DNA of 64,000 bases from an uncultured Acidobacteriia bacterium (GTDB lineage: Bacteria > Acidobacteriota > Terriglobia > Bryobacterales > Bryobacteraceae), in NCBI GenBank assembly GCA_903923395.1, contig CAIXXM010000024.1:81546-145545 (forward strand), in the 5' to 3' direction. Within the stretch, counting starts at the first letter, position 1. Each line of letters begins with the position of its first letter. The notes under the pieces were generated by a model that saw nothing but the letters and a program-made list of their open reading frames with translations, had not been told where the DNA came from and did no database searches. A program made the position numbers and the translations under genes. This document shows, in pieces, positions 16,944 to 24,808 of this stretch.

Positions 16944-17840
16944 TCAGAACTGCAAGGCCTCCGTCTTCCGGTTATAGATCTCAAGGAAATAGCGCAAAAC
17001 GTGAGCCAGCGGTGCCGTTGCAGGCTGGTACTGCTTGAAGCCAGCCCAGTGCAGCAGCATGTTGTAGCCTTCGCCGGAGCGAAGCCGGTCCAAGTCCACG
17101 TCTTCATTCTGCATGCCCGGTGGCCAGTTGGTGAACGGGGTCCGGGCAAGCGTGATTCGGCCCTGTTGCTTCAAGCGGAGAAGTACGAAATTCAAGAGCC
17201 CCTGCTCTCCGCACTTGAAGATCTCCGGCCGCAGCACTCTGGGCGGATCTTCAAAGGCGATGTACTCTTCAAAGTCACCGCGCCGCAGCAGGCCAGTTGT
17301 TGCAGTGATCTGCCCAGTGTTGAAGGCGTAGCCGGGGAAAACGAAATCCGGATCGAGTTCGCGCAGTTCTTGCGGATTGTAATAACACTCGCAAATGTGG
17401 CTGAGGGTATGGTTTTCGAGGGTGACGACAAAGTCCTGCGGGAAGCGCTCCAGCCTTGCCAGCACGGGCCCCAGAAATACGATGTCGCTATCCAGAATCA
17501 GGCATCTCTCCGTGTGTTCCTGGAACAGAGGCTCCAGTTTCGCGGCACCAAAGCCATGACCGCGTCGCGTGGAGGGGAAGATGCGGACATCGAAAGCCTG
17601 TTCGAGTGCGCGGGTGTCGTAATCACCATGCAGGCAGTCCTTGATCAAGCTGATGGGGATATCGGGATACCAGTGCCGGATGCTGGCGACGCAACACTTG
17701 GTGAATTCAAAGTCGCCGCGCCAGCCTGAGATGTAGATGTGGGTGACGGGTGCGCCGACAGCGCGGGACCCCAACAGCACTGACTTCACCCGATGGAACC
17801 AGTTTCCGATCATATTGCCCGTGAATGGCGCGAATTCCAA
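16944..17840 (-). CDS. Putative GT8-like glycosyltransferase
   Basis: This 298-residue protein lacks a family I can name confidently, but resembles nucleotide-diphospho-sugar transferases: THIYISGWRGDFEFTKCCVA strand-helix start, an RGHGFGAAKLEPLF helix, then CLILDSDIVFLGPV with a DSD after a hydrophobic strand, typical of GT8-like enzymes. FNTGQITATTGLL and CGEQGLLNFVLL mirror the GT8 substrate loop and acidic region. It is the first gene of a leftward pair with the nucleotidyltransferase and starts 15 bases from the convergent end of rtcR. It closes the glycan locus. Confidence 0.78.
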   Translation of the reverse strand: MEFAPFTGNMIGNWFHRVKSVLLGSRAVGAPVTHIYISGWRGDFEFTKCCVASIRHWYPDIPISLIKDCLHGDYDTRALEQAFDVRIFPSTRRGHGFGAAKLEPLFQEHTERCLILDSDIVFLGPVLARLERFPQDFVVTLENHTLSHICECYYNPQELRELDPDFVFPGYAFNTGQITATTGLLRRGDFEEYIAFEDPPRVLRPEIFKCGEQGLLNFVLLRLKQQGRITLARTPFTNWPPGMQNEDVDLDRLRSGEGYNMLLHWAGFKQYQPATAPLAHVLRYFLEIYNRKTEALQF

Positions 17841-17855
17841 TGGTATCGGATGGGG

Positions 17856-19430
17856 CTATGCCCGCTGGAACCGCTCCCAGGCGAGCCCAAACCGGGCCAG
17901 GTACTTCTTGAGCCGGTCCGCGTCATTTGTGCTGGTCTTTCGGGCCCGTGACTTTTCGAAGAGCAGTCTGCTGGCTTCTGAGAGCGACCGGCTCCGGCGG
18001 CAGACTTCAATGACCTTTGTGAGTTGCGCCCGGTCAAAGGGGTCAAGTTCCGCCAGTTGGTCCTGCGGCAGTACGTCTGCCAGGGGATCAACGGCTGTGG
18101 GTTCTCCCCACGATGCCAGCAGGCGGTCGATTTCCTCCTGCACCGTTTCCACGCCGATGCGGCCGCCCAGTGACAAGGTCGCCATGCGCGAAACGGCGGC
18201 ATTGAGATCGCGAAAGTTGCCCTTCCAGGCCGCGGCGGCAGAGACCGCGAAATCGAGGAATTTCTTCCGCGCTTCCTTGCTGAAAGTGATCTGGCGTCCG
18301 GTGCGCCGGGCGTATTGATCGAGTTCGAATTGCAGGTTCGGTTCAATGTCTTCCGGCCTGGCGCTGAGCCCGGGCAGGGTGAAGGTCCAGAGATTGATGC
18401 GTGCGAGAAGATCTTCGCGGAAGCGCCCCTCGCGGACGGCGGAAAGCAGATCCCGGTTGGTGCCCGCGATCAATTGGAAATCGCTGTGGCTGGCGCGGTC
18501 AGAGCCCATTGGCAGGAAGGTTTTGTCTTCCAGTGCGCGCAACAGCATGGCCTGTTCATCCAGGCCGAGTTCGCCGATCTCATCCAGAAACAGCACGCCG
18601 TTGTCCGCGGTGCGGAGGAGGCCGGGGCGGTCTTTCAAAGCCCCCGTGAACGCACCCTTGGTGTGGCCGAAGAGGGTGGACATGGCACCATCACCGCGCA
18701 GGGTGGCGCAGTTCACGTCCACGAAGTCGCCTTTGACGGCGTGTCGTGCCTTCTTGAGATCGAAGATGCGTTTGGCGAGCCGCGATTTGCCTGCTCCGGT
18801 AGGGCCCATCAGCAGCAGTGGATCCCTTGTCGCGATGGCCACCTGTTCAATCCGGTCAATCAGCTTATTGAAGGCCGGGTTGCGGGTCTCAATGCCACCC
18901 TTCAGGAAGGATGCTGCCTCCCGTTGTTCCTGCTGGAAGCGGGAGGCGATGCCGTCGTAGCGGGAAAGGTCGAGGTCAATGATGCTGATCTTGCCGGGCG
19001 CGCTGCGGTCACGGTCCGGGGAGCATTGCAGCAGCCTGGCGGGAAGCCAGCGGGCTTCCGTCAACAGAAAGAGGCAGATCTGCGCGACGTGCGTGCCGGT
19101 GGTGATGTGGACCAGGTAGTCTTCGGCCTCGTCGAACGGGTAGTTTTTCGCGAAGGCGAACAGGGTTTCGTAGACCTGTCCGAAGTCCCAGGGGTCCTGG
19201 AATTCTATCTGATGCAGCCGGACTTCGGTCTCCGGGGAAACGGTTTGGATGTCCCTCTGGACCACGGCTGCCAGCGAGGCGCTGCGTCTGTCATGGAGCA
19301 GTTCGAAGCGGTGGACGATGAGGTCGGGCTGGCGGCAGACCGAAACGGTGGGGCGCCAACTCTGCCAGCGGTCGGCACTTTTTCCGACGTCGAGGGTGGT
19401 GCCGAGCAGACCTAAGACCACGGAGCGCAT
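17856..19430 (-). CDS. rtcR: RtcR, sigma-54 activator of the RNA-repair operon
   Basis: The 524-residue protein has the RtcR architecture. Residues about 1-185 form a CARF-type ligand-sensing domain (VVLGLLGTTLDVGK, then EDYLVHITTGTHVAQICLFLL). Residues about 190-430 are an AAA+ sigma-54 activator domain with Walker A GPTGAGKS (G209-S216), GHTKGAFTGA for sigma-54 contact and VLFLDEIGELGL as Walker B. The C-terminus is a helix-turn-helix for DNA binding. In enterobacteria RtcR senses RNA-end ligands and turns on rtcBA. Here it is divergent from rsr-Y RNAs-rtcB-rtcA, with a sigma-54 promoter between, so the target is clear from context. Confidence 0.97.
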   Translation of the reverse strand: MRSVVLGLLGTTLDVGKSADRWQSWRPTVSVCRQPDLIVHRFELLHDRRSASLAAVVQRDIQTVSPETEVRLHQIEFQDPWDFGQVYETLFAFAKNYPFDEAEDYLVHITTGTHVAQICLFLLTEARWLPARLLQCSPDRDRSAPGKISIIDLDLSRYDGIASRFQQEQREAASFLKGGIETRNPAFNKLIDRIEQVAIATRDPLLLMGPTGAGKSRLAKRIFDLKKARHAVKGDFVDVNCATLRGDGAMSTLFGHTKGAFTGALKDRPGLLRTADNGVLFLDEIGELGLDEQAMLLRALEDKTFLPMGSDRASHSDFQLIAGTNRDLLSAVREGRFREDLLARINLWTFTLPGLSARPEDIEPNLQFELDQYARRTGRQITFSKEARKKFLDFAVSAAAAWKGNFRDLNAAVSRMATLSLGGRIGVETVQEEIDRLLASWGEPTAVDPLADVLPQDQLAELDPFDRAQLTKVIEVCRRSRSLSEASRLLFEKSRARKTSTNDADRLKKYLARFGLAWERFQRA

Positions 19431-19453
19431 AGTTTTATCTGATTGTATATGGA

Positions 19454-19473
19454 TTTATCTCAAAATGAGAGAT
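19454..19473 (+). promoter_or_regulatory. Candidate RtcR upstream activating site
   Basis: A short dyad, TCTC-AAAAT-GAGA, lies about 60 bases upstream of the sigma-54 promoter in an AT-rich stretch between rtcR and rsr. Enhancer-type sites for sigma-54 activators usually lie there. The dyad is short, so this is only a candidate. Confidence 0.25.
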
Positions 19474-19523
19474 TGGGTTTGGATCTGTGCCGCTAAGTGG
19501 ATTGTTTTCAACGCGCAATAGTT

Positions 19524-19539
19524 TGGCATGCTGGCTGCA
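19524..19539 (+). promoter_or_regulatory. Sigma-54 (-24/-12) promoter for rsr-rtcBA
   Basis: The sequence TGGCATG-CTGG-CTGCA matches the consensus TGGCAYR-N4-TTGCW except for one base. The invariant GG (19525-19526) and GC (19537-19538) have exactly ten bases between them. It lies 28 bases before the rsr ATG, giving a start near 19550, and next to the divergent sigma-54 activator gene rtcR. Confidence 0.9.
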
Positions 19540-19567
19540 TTATAGATCTGCGAAAGCGACAACGAGC

Positions 19568-21097
19568 ATGGCACTCCAAACACTCTTCGGCAGCCCAACC
19601 GATACCGTCAACTATGAGAATGCCCCTGCCTACTCACTGGCACCCAAGCAGGCGCTGGCGCAGTACGCCGCGACGGGCTGTTTCGGACGGACGTTTTATG
19701 CCACCGAACAGGAACAACTGGAGCGTGTTCTTCGCCTGTGTGCGGGCTTGAGTCCGGAATATGTGGCGCAGGTCGCGGTTTACAGCCGCACGCAGGCCTA
19801 TATGAAAGACCTGCCCGCTCTGCTGTGCGCGTGGCTTTCGACCAAGGATGCGCGGCTGCATGAATTCGTCTTCGCCCGCGTGATTGACAACACGAGAATG
19901 CTGCGGACCTATGTTCAGATCCTGCGGTCTGGTGTAGTGGGGCGAAAATCTTTAGGGACTGCACCCCGGCGGCTGGTGCGGCAATGGCTGGAAGCCCGTG
20001 ATCCCGAAGCTCTGTTTGCTTCGCACGCGGGGCAGAAGCCGTCGCTGGCTGATGTGATCAAGATGGTGCATCCGAAACCGGAGAATGCCGTTCGGGAGGC
20101 CTTTTATGGATACCTTCTCGGGCGGGAGTTCGACGGCGCGGCTTTGCCGGAACTGGTCAAACAGTTTGAAAGCTTCCGGAGCGGAACGTCGGCTGCTGTG
20201 CCGGCGCTGCCATTCACTTTGCTTTCGGCTTTGCCGCTCCGCGCGGAAGACTGGCGGGAGATCGCGCGCCACGCCTCCTGGCAGACGACGCGGATGAACC
20301 TCAACACGTTTGCGCGCCACGGAGTTTTCGAAGAAGCGGAGATGGTGGGGTTGATCGCGGCCAGGCTGCGGGATGCCAGCGAAGTCCGGCGCGCGCGGGT
20401 GTTTCCGTACCAGTTGCTCGCGGCTTTCCAAAGCAGCGGTGCGACGGTACCGGCGGAGATCCGGGACGCATTGCAGGACGCCATGGAAGTGGCGATTGCG
20501 AACGTTCCGGCGGTGCAGGGGAAGGTTGTGGTTTGCCCGGATGTTTCGGGTTCCATGAACTCGCCTGTGACGGGTTTCCGGCCTGGCGCTTCCGCGGTTC
20601 GCTGCGTGGATGTGGCTGCTCTGGTTGCCGCGGCGCTGGTGCGCAAGAACCCTTCGGCCATGGTTCTGCCGTTTGAGAACCATGTTGTCCGGGTGGACTT
20701 GAATGCCAGCGACAGTGTCATGAGCAACGCCGGCAAACTTGCCGCGATCTGTGGCGGCGGCACCAACTGCAGCGCACCCCTGGCGCTCTTGAATGAACGG
20801 CAGGAGAAGGCGGATCTGGTGGTGTTTGTCTCGGATAACCAGTCCTGGTCTGACCCCCGGCAGTTGCCCGGCACCGCTCTGGGGGCTGCATGGGATCGCT
20901 TCCGGCAGAGAAATCCGGAGGGTCGGCTGGTATGTCTCGATATCCAGCTGCTCGGGACCACGCAGGTGCGGGAACGCGCCGACATTCTGAACATCGGAGG
21001 CTTTTCCGATCAGGTGTTCGAGGTCATAGCGGCTTTCGCGTCCGGGCAACTGGAAGCGGATCACTGGGTGGGGCGGATCGAAGCCATCGCGGCTTGA
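19568..21097 (+). CDS. rsr: Rsr, Ro60-like TROVE/VWA RNA-binding protein
   Basis: The 509-residue protein has an N-terminal TROVE ring (about 20-310; YSLAPKQALAQYAATGCFG, then LSPEYVAQVAVYSRTQAYMK) and a C-terminal von Willebrand A domain (about 315-500) with the MIDAS motif DVSGS (D325) and FVSDNQSWSD. Ro60 binds Y RNAs on the outer ring surface and misfolded RNA ends in the cavity, and in bacteria works with PNPase in RNA decay. I chose ATG 19568; an upstream start at 19487 would place the sigma-54 promoter inside the gene. It is the first gene of the RtcR regulon and is followed by two Y RNAs. Confidence 0.96.
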   Translation: MALQTLFGSPTDTVNYENAPAYSLAPKQALAQYAATGCFGRTFYATEQEQLERVLRLCAGLSPEYVAQVAVYSRTQAYMKDLPALLCAWLSTKDARLHEFVFARVIDNTRMLRTYVQILRSGVVGRKSLGTAPRRLVRQWLEARDPEALFASHAGQKPSLADVIKMVHPKPENAVREAFYGYLLGREFDGAALPELVKQFESFRSGTSAAVPALPFTLLSALPLRAEDWREIARHASWQTTRMNLNTFARHGVFEEAEMVGLIAARLRDASEVRRARVFPYQLLAAFQSSGATVPAEIRDALQDAMEVAIANVPAVQGKVVVCPDVSGSMNSPVTGFRPGASAVRCVDVAALVAAALVRKNPSAMVLPFENHVVRVDLNASDSVMSNAGKLAAICGGGTNCSAPLALLNERQEKADLVVFVSDNQSWSDPRQLPGTALGAAWDRFRQRNPEGRLVCLDIQLLGTTQVRERADILNIGGFSDQVFEVIAAFASGQLEADHWVGRIEAIAA

Positions 21098-21103
21098 AAA
21101 TTT

Positions 21104-21228
21104 GGCTGCGGCGAATGCGGAAAGAACTACATCACTGGGTTCCCGGTTCAAATCCGGGTCGCAGCGGCAACGCTGCGGTAGCTCAACAGGCAGAGCAGGA
21201 GTTTTTTCCATATCTTGTCGCCGCAGCG
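21104..21228 (+). ncRNA. yrlA: YrlA-type Y RNA with permuted tRNA-like module
   Basis: Lying just after rsr, this 125-base stretch folds as a bacterial Y RNA. The outer stem is a perfect 10-bp helix (21105-21114 with 21218-21227), then an internal loop (ATGC opposite ATATCTTG) carrying the Ro-binding CGAA/TTGTCG elements, then a 9-bp helix (21119-21127 with 21201-21209, one G-U). On this sits a tRNA mimic: T-arm CCCGG-TTCAAAT-CCGGG (21142-21158); acceptor-like 8-bp stem closed by a GCAA tetraloop (21159-21178, loop 21167-21170); T8-A9-like TA; and D-arm GCTC-AACAGGCA-GAGC (21181-21196) with the conserved GG. Order T-arm, acceptor, D-arm is permuted relative to tRNA, as described for YrlA. Confidence 0.9.
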
Positions 21229-21234
21229 TCGAAA

Positions 21235-21300
21235 CGGCGGGGCCGAATGCCGGAGGGACTACATGTCAACGTGTCTCTCCACCGTTTGTCGGCCCCGTTG
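21235..21300 (+). ncRNA. Second Y RNA (YrlB-like hairpin)
   Basis: Downstream of the first Y RNA is a simpler hairpin. A perfect 9-bp stem (21238-21246 with 21289-21297), extendable by two G-U pairs and one C-G pair, leads to the same internal-loop signature as the first RNA (CGAATGC on the 5' side, TTTGTCG on the 3' side), then an upper helix GGAGGGAC with GTCTCTCC (21252-21259 with 21273-21280). It has no T- or D-arm. Both RNAs also share a GGACTACAT/GAACTACAT block. In Salmonella a yrlB-yrlA pair lies at this same place, between rsr and rtcB. Confidence 0.82.
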
Positions 21301-21332
21301 TGGGGAAAGTGAAATCCTGAAAGGAAACGAAA

Positions 21333-22568
21333 ATGTCCGGAACGCACAACTACAACGTATTTGCCCCCGAAAAGGGCGTACCCGTGAAGGCTTGGACGAA
21401 CGGTGTCCAACTGGAAGACCAGGCGAAGCAGCAACTTCTGAATGCCGCCCAGCTTCCGTTCGTCTTTAAGTGGATTTCCGCGATGCCGGACGTGCATTGG
21501 GGTGTCGGGGCAACGGTCGGGTCTGTGATTCCCACCAAGGGCGCGATCATTCCTGCTGCTGTGGGTGTGGATATCGGTTGCGGGATGATGGCCGTGCAAA
21601 CTGACCTCAACGCCGGCCATTTGCCCGATGACTTGAAGGGCATCCGGACGGCGATTGAGAACGCCGTGCCGCACGGCCGTACCAACAACGGCGGCGCGGG
21701 CGACCGGGGTGCCTGGCATGATATTCCGGAGCGGAACCTGGAGGTTTGGGGAACCGAACTGAAAGACAGGTATGACGCGATTCTGCAGAAGCATCCCAAG
21801 CTGGGTCGCGGCAACCATGCGAACCACCTGGGGACGCTGGGTACGGGCAACCACTTTATCGAAGTTTGTCTGGATGAGGCGGATCATGTCTGGTTCATGC
21901 TCCACAGCGGTTCGCGGGGCGTAGGGAACCGGATGGGAAGTTACTTCATTGAACTGGCGCGGAAGGAGATGCGGAAGTTCTATATCAATCTTCCGGACAT
22001 CGATCTGGCTTACTTCCCCGAACATACCGATTACTTCGATGACTATGTGGAAGCTGTCGGCTGGGCGCAGGACTATGCCCGCCGGAACCGGGACTTGATG
22101 ATGGAGCGGCTGGTGAACGCGGTACGTTCTTCCGGACAGGTTCCACCCTTCAGCGCCGAACTGAAAGCGATCAACTGTCACCATAACTACGTGACGAGAG
22201 AGAAGCACTTCGGGGAAAGTGTGCTGATTACCCGAAAGGGTGCGGTCCGGGCCCGGGAAGGTGATATGGGGATCATACCGGGCAGCATGGGCGCACGGTC
22301 TTATATCGTGCGAGGCAAAGGCAACCCGGAAAGCTTCTGCAGTTGCAGCCACGGTGCGGGGCGGGCAATGTCCCGGACCCAGGCGAAGAAGCGGTTCACC
22401 GTGGAGGATCACATCCGGATGACGGAAGGCGTGGAGTGCCGGAAGGACGAGGATGTGATTGATGAAACACCCGCGGCGTATAAGTCGATTGACGCGGTGA
22501 TGGCGGCCCAGACCGATTTGGTTGAGATCGTCCACACCTTGCGTCAGGTGGTTTGTGTAAAAGGGTAA
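21333..22568 (+). CDS. rtcB: RtcB, RNA-splicing ligase
   Basis: RtcB is a GTP- and manganese-dependent ligase joining 2',3'-cyclic phosphate or 3'-phosphate to 5'-hydroxyl RNA ends. The 411-residue length matches bacterial family members. The metal site motif VDIGCGM (D80, C83), GTLGTGNHFIEV and SGSRGVGN are present, as is CSHGAGRAMSRTQAK with the guanylylated histidine H340. The C-terminus ends in the usual LVEIVHTLRQVVCVKG. ATG is preceded by AAAGGAAACG. It follows the Y RNAs and precedes rtcA by 12 bases, so all are probably made from the RtcR-dependent promoter. Confidence 0.98.
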   Translation: MSGTHNYNVFAPEKGVPVKAWTNGVQLEDQAKQQLLNAAQLPFVFKWISAMPDVHWGVGATVGSVIPTKGAIIPAAVGVDIGCGMMAVQTDLNAGHLPDDLKGIRTAIENAVPHGRTNNGGAGDRGAWHDIPERNLEVWGTELKDRYDAILQKHPKLGRGNHANHLGTLGTGNHFIEVCLDEADHVWFMLHSGSRGVGNRMGSYFIELARKEMRKFYINLPDIDLAYFPEHTDYFDDYVEAVGWAQDYARRNRDLMMERLVNAVRSSGQVPPFSAELKAINCHHNYVTREKHFGESVLITRKGAVRAREGDMGIIPGSMGARSYIVRGKGNPESFCSCSHGAGRAMSRTQAKKRFTVEDHIRMTEGVECRKDEDVIDETPAAYKSIDAVMAAQTDLVEIVHTLRQVVCVKG

Positions 22569-22580
22569 AGGAGCTGCATC

Positions 22581-23609
22581 ATGATTACGATCAACGGGAT
22601 ACTGGGGGAAGGTGGAGGGCAGATTCTGCGGACATCGCTAAGTCTGTCTCTCTGCACGGGCCAGCCGTTCCGGATCGAGAACATCAAGGCCGGGCGTCAG
22701 AAACCCGGCTTGATGCGGCAGCACTTGACGGCGGTTCTGGCAGCGGCGGAAGTCGGCGGTGCCGACGTGGAAGGTGCGGTGCTTGGCTCCCAGGCACTTA
22801 CCTTCCGGCCGGGAAAAGTGCGCGCCGGGGAATATAAATTCGTCATTGGGACCGCGGGCAGCGGCACGCTGGTATTCCAAACGGTTCTGCCCGCGCTCAT
22901 GATGGCGGAGGGTGCCAGTCATATTGTGGTGGAGGGCGGCACGCATAATGAAGCCGCGCCTCCGTATGACTTTCTTGTACGCAGCTTTTTGCCGCTGTTG
23001 GCTCGCATGGGGCCAAAGGTAGCTGCTGCATTCGAGCGGTACGGTTTTTATCCAGCAGGCGGCGGGCGCTTCGCGGCTTCGATTGCACCGGCACTCCGGT
23101 TGATGCAGCTGCATCTGGGGGAGCGCGGGGAAATTACGCACCGCCGCGTCCGGGCTGTGGTGGCTAACTTGCCGTATCACATCGCACAGCGCGAGGTGAA
23201 GACAGCAGCGGGCCGTTTGAACTGGGGCGAAGACAGCTTCAAAGCGGAATCGACGCGCGAGTCCAATGGTCCCGGCAATGTGGTGATGGTGGAGGTGGGC
23301 AGCGCGGAAGTAACTGAGATCTTTACCGCCTTTGGCAAGATGCAAGTAAGTGCGGAGGCGGTGGCAGATATGGCTGCCAGGGAAGCAAGGGAGTATCTTG
23401 CTTCGAAGGCCGTTGCTGCAGAGCATCTTACAGACCAGTTATTGCTGCCGATGGCCTTGGCCGGTGGCGGATCCTTTACCGCGCTGAAGTTGAACCCGCA
23501 TGCCCGGACAAACATGGAGGTGATCCGCGAATTCCTGCCCGTGGAGTTCACCACGGAGGATCAGGGTGATTACCAGTTGGTGCAGGTCCAGGAGCGGCAG
23601 GCGCGCTGA
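22581..23609 (+). CDS. rtcA: RtcA, RNA 3'-terminal phosphate cyclase
   Basis: The 342-residue protein converts RNA 3'-phosphate ends to 2',3'-cyclic phosphates using ATP, making ends RtcB can use. It shows the family start EGGGQILRTSLSLSL, GGTHNEAAPPYDFL and the C-terminal HARTN motif whose histidine (H307) is adenylylated. ATG 22581 is preceded by an AAAGGAG ribosome-binding site 8 bases upstream. Last gene of the operon; a 6-bp hairpin (GGACTT/AAGTCC, 23614-23637) just after the stop may help end transcription, though there is no T-tract. Confidence 0.98.
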   Translation: MITINGILGEGGGQILRTSLSLSLCTGQPFRIENIKAGRQKPGLMRQHLTAVLAAAEVGGADVEGAVLGSQALTFRPGKVRAGEYKFVIGTAGSGTLVFQTVLPALMMAEGASHIVVEGGTHNEAAPPYDFLVRSFLPLLARMGPKVAAAFERYGFYPAGGGRFAASIAPALRLMQLHLGERGEITHRRVRAVVANLPYHIAQREVKTAAGRLNWGEDSFKAESTRESNGPGNVVMVEVGSAEVTEIFTAFGKMQVSAEAVADMAAREAREYLASKAVAAEHLTDQLLLPMALAGGGSFTALKLNPHARTNMEVIREFLPVEFTTEDQGDYQLVQVQERQAR

Positions 23610-23647
23610 TTACGGACTTACTGTGAGCACGAAGTCCCAACTGTGAC

Positions 23648-24808
23648 TCATGTCGGGATTACCTCCAGTTCAATCATCCGCGAGGCATAAGCTGTCAGCA
23701 GGATCCGCACTGCTTCCTTCCTCTCCCGTTTCTTGCAGAGCACCTCTACGGGAATGCCCTGCGGTGCGGCGTCGATGAGGGCGTTCATCATCCTGACCGC
23801 AAGGGGATGTTCCGTCTTCATCCAGGCGCCCGCCGGACCCATGAATTCATCGCCGCTGCGCTGGGCGGTTGTGGAAACCATCATCCAGGGAACGTGCTTT
23901 GCGGCGTTGCTGTGATCCAGTTCTATCTCTTCGTGACAAAGCAGCGTTTGCCGGAAGCGGCGGCCCTTCATGAAGTCCAGATATTGCTCGCGGATAATTA
24001 TGTCATCGGTAAGATCCCGTAACATCTCCGCAGCATCCGGTTGGAGCACCAGATCCTGCATATCTCCGAAGTCGGCCTCCCCCAGAAACTGCAAGCCCTC
24101 CTCCGAGGCATGGTCGATGAACTGGTGAAAATACAGCGGATGATACACCTCGCCTAACTCATCGTGATAGAGCGCAAAGTCCGGACGGTGTAACCACGTG
24201 TCGGCCTCTGCCTGCAGCAACGCATGATACTCCGTGGGCCGGGCATGTGCGCCGGGCAGAAAGTCCAGCAAGGCACGGGCCTGTTCCACTCGCTCTTGCG
24301 GGTCTTCCACACCGCGCAGATGAAACTGCATCATCTCCCGGAGCATGAGGCGCAGGTGTCCGCCGGGCAGTGCGTTGTAACTTACATAAGCTACACCCTG
24401 GGGCGCAAGTAACTTCCGGATCGCAGCCATCAGCCCCGCGCGCACCGGTTCGGGAACCCACGAGTACAAACCGTGCGCCACGATGTAATCGAACGCACCC
24501 AGGTTCTCAGGAAGCTGCAGCAAGTCCATCGCCTGCAACTGGACATTGGTGAGACCGAGATCCCGAATCCGTTGATTCCCCCTGGCGACGGTTTCTTCCG
24601 CGAGGTCAATGCCCAGGAATTCGCTTTCCGGTGCAGCCTCTGCCATGGCGATAAGGTTTCCGCCGTCTCCCGCGGCGATCTCCAGCACGCGGCATCGTGA
24701 GTGTGGTGCCGGCTTCATGCCGAAGAGAGTGGCGATCACAGCCAGTCTGCGCGGATGTGTTTGGGGGAAGACAGCGCCGGAGTAGGGAACAAGGTCGTAT
24801 GGATTCAT
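23648..24808 (-). CDS. Class I SAM methyltransferase with regulatory domain
   Basis: The 386-residue protein has a Rossmann SAM-binding site (VLEIAAGDGGNLIAMAEA, FLGIDLAEETVARG) and, after VAYVSYNALPGGHLRLMLRE, a second domain of the methyltransferase-regulatory type (LDFLPGAHARPTEYHALLQ). YSWVPEPVRAGL and YNALPG are typical of this family, which includes bacterial protein-lysine methyltransferases. The far C-terminus (ALIDAAPQGIPVEVL) looks like a winged helix. The target is unknown. Its ATG overlaps the stop of the upstream DUF2071 gene (ATGA, 24805-24808), so the two form an operon. Confidence 0.85.
   Translation of the reverse strand: MNPYDLVPYSGAVFPQTHPRRLAVIATLFGMKPAPHSRCRVLEIAAGDGGNLIAMAEAAPESEFLGIDLAEETVARGNQRIRDLGLTNVQLQAMDLLQLPENLGAFDYIVAHGLYSWVPEPVRAGLMAAIRKLLAPQGVAYVSYNALPGGHLRLMLREMMQFHLRGVEDPQERVEQARALLDFLPGAHARPTEYHALLQAEADTWLHRPDFALYHDELGEVYHPLYFHQFIDHASEEGLQFLGEADFGDMQDLVLQPDAAEMLRDLTDDIIIREQYLDFMKGRRFRQTLLCHEEIELDHSNAAKHVPWMMVSTTAQRSGDEFMGPAGAWMKTEHPLAVRMMNALIDAAPQGIPVEVLCKKRERKEAVRILLTAYASRMIELEVIPT

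Noticed and set aside
18315..19415. 366-codon plus-strand frame opposite rtcR
   Set aside because: RtcR is unambiguous, with Walker A and GAFTGA motifs in order; the antisense product has none.
21105..21166. A true tRNA gene (acceptor stem and T-arm of 21105-21165)
   Set aside because: There is no anticodon arm or D-arm between the acceptor and T-arm strands (only 30 bases), and no CCA follows. The pieces fit a Y RNA with a tRNA mimic better.
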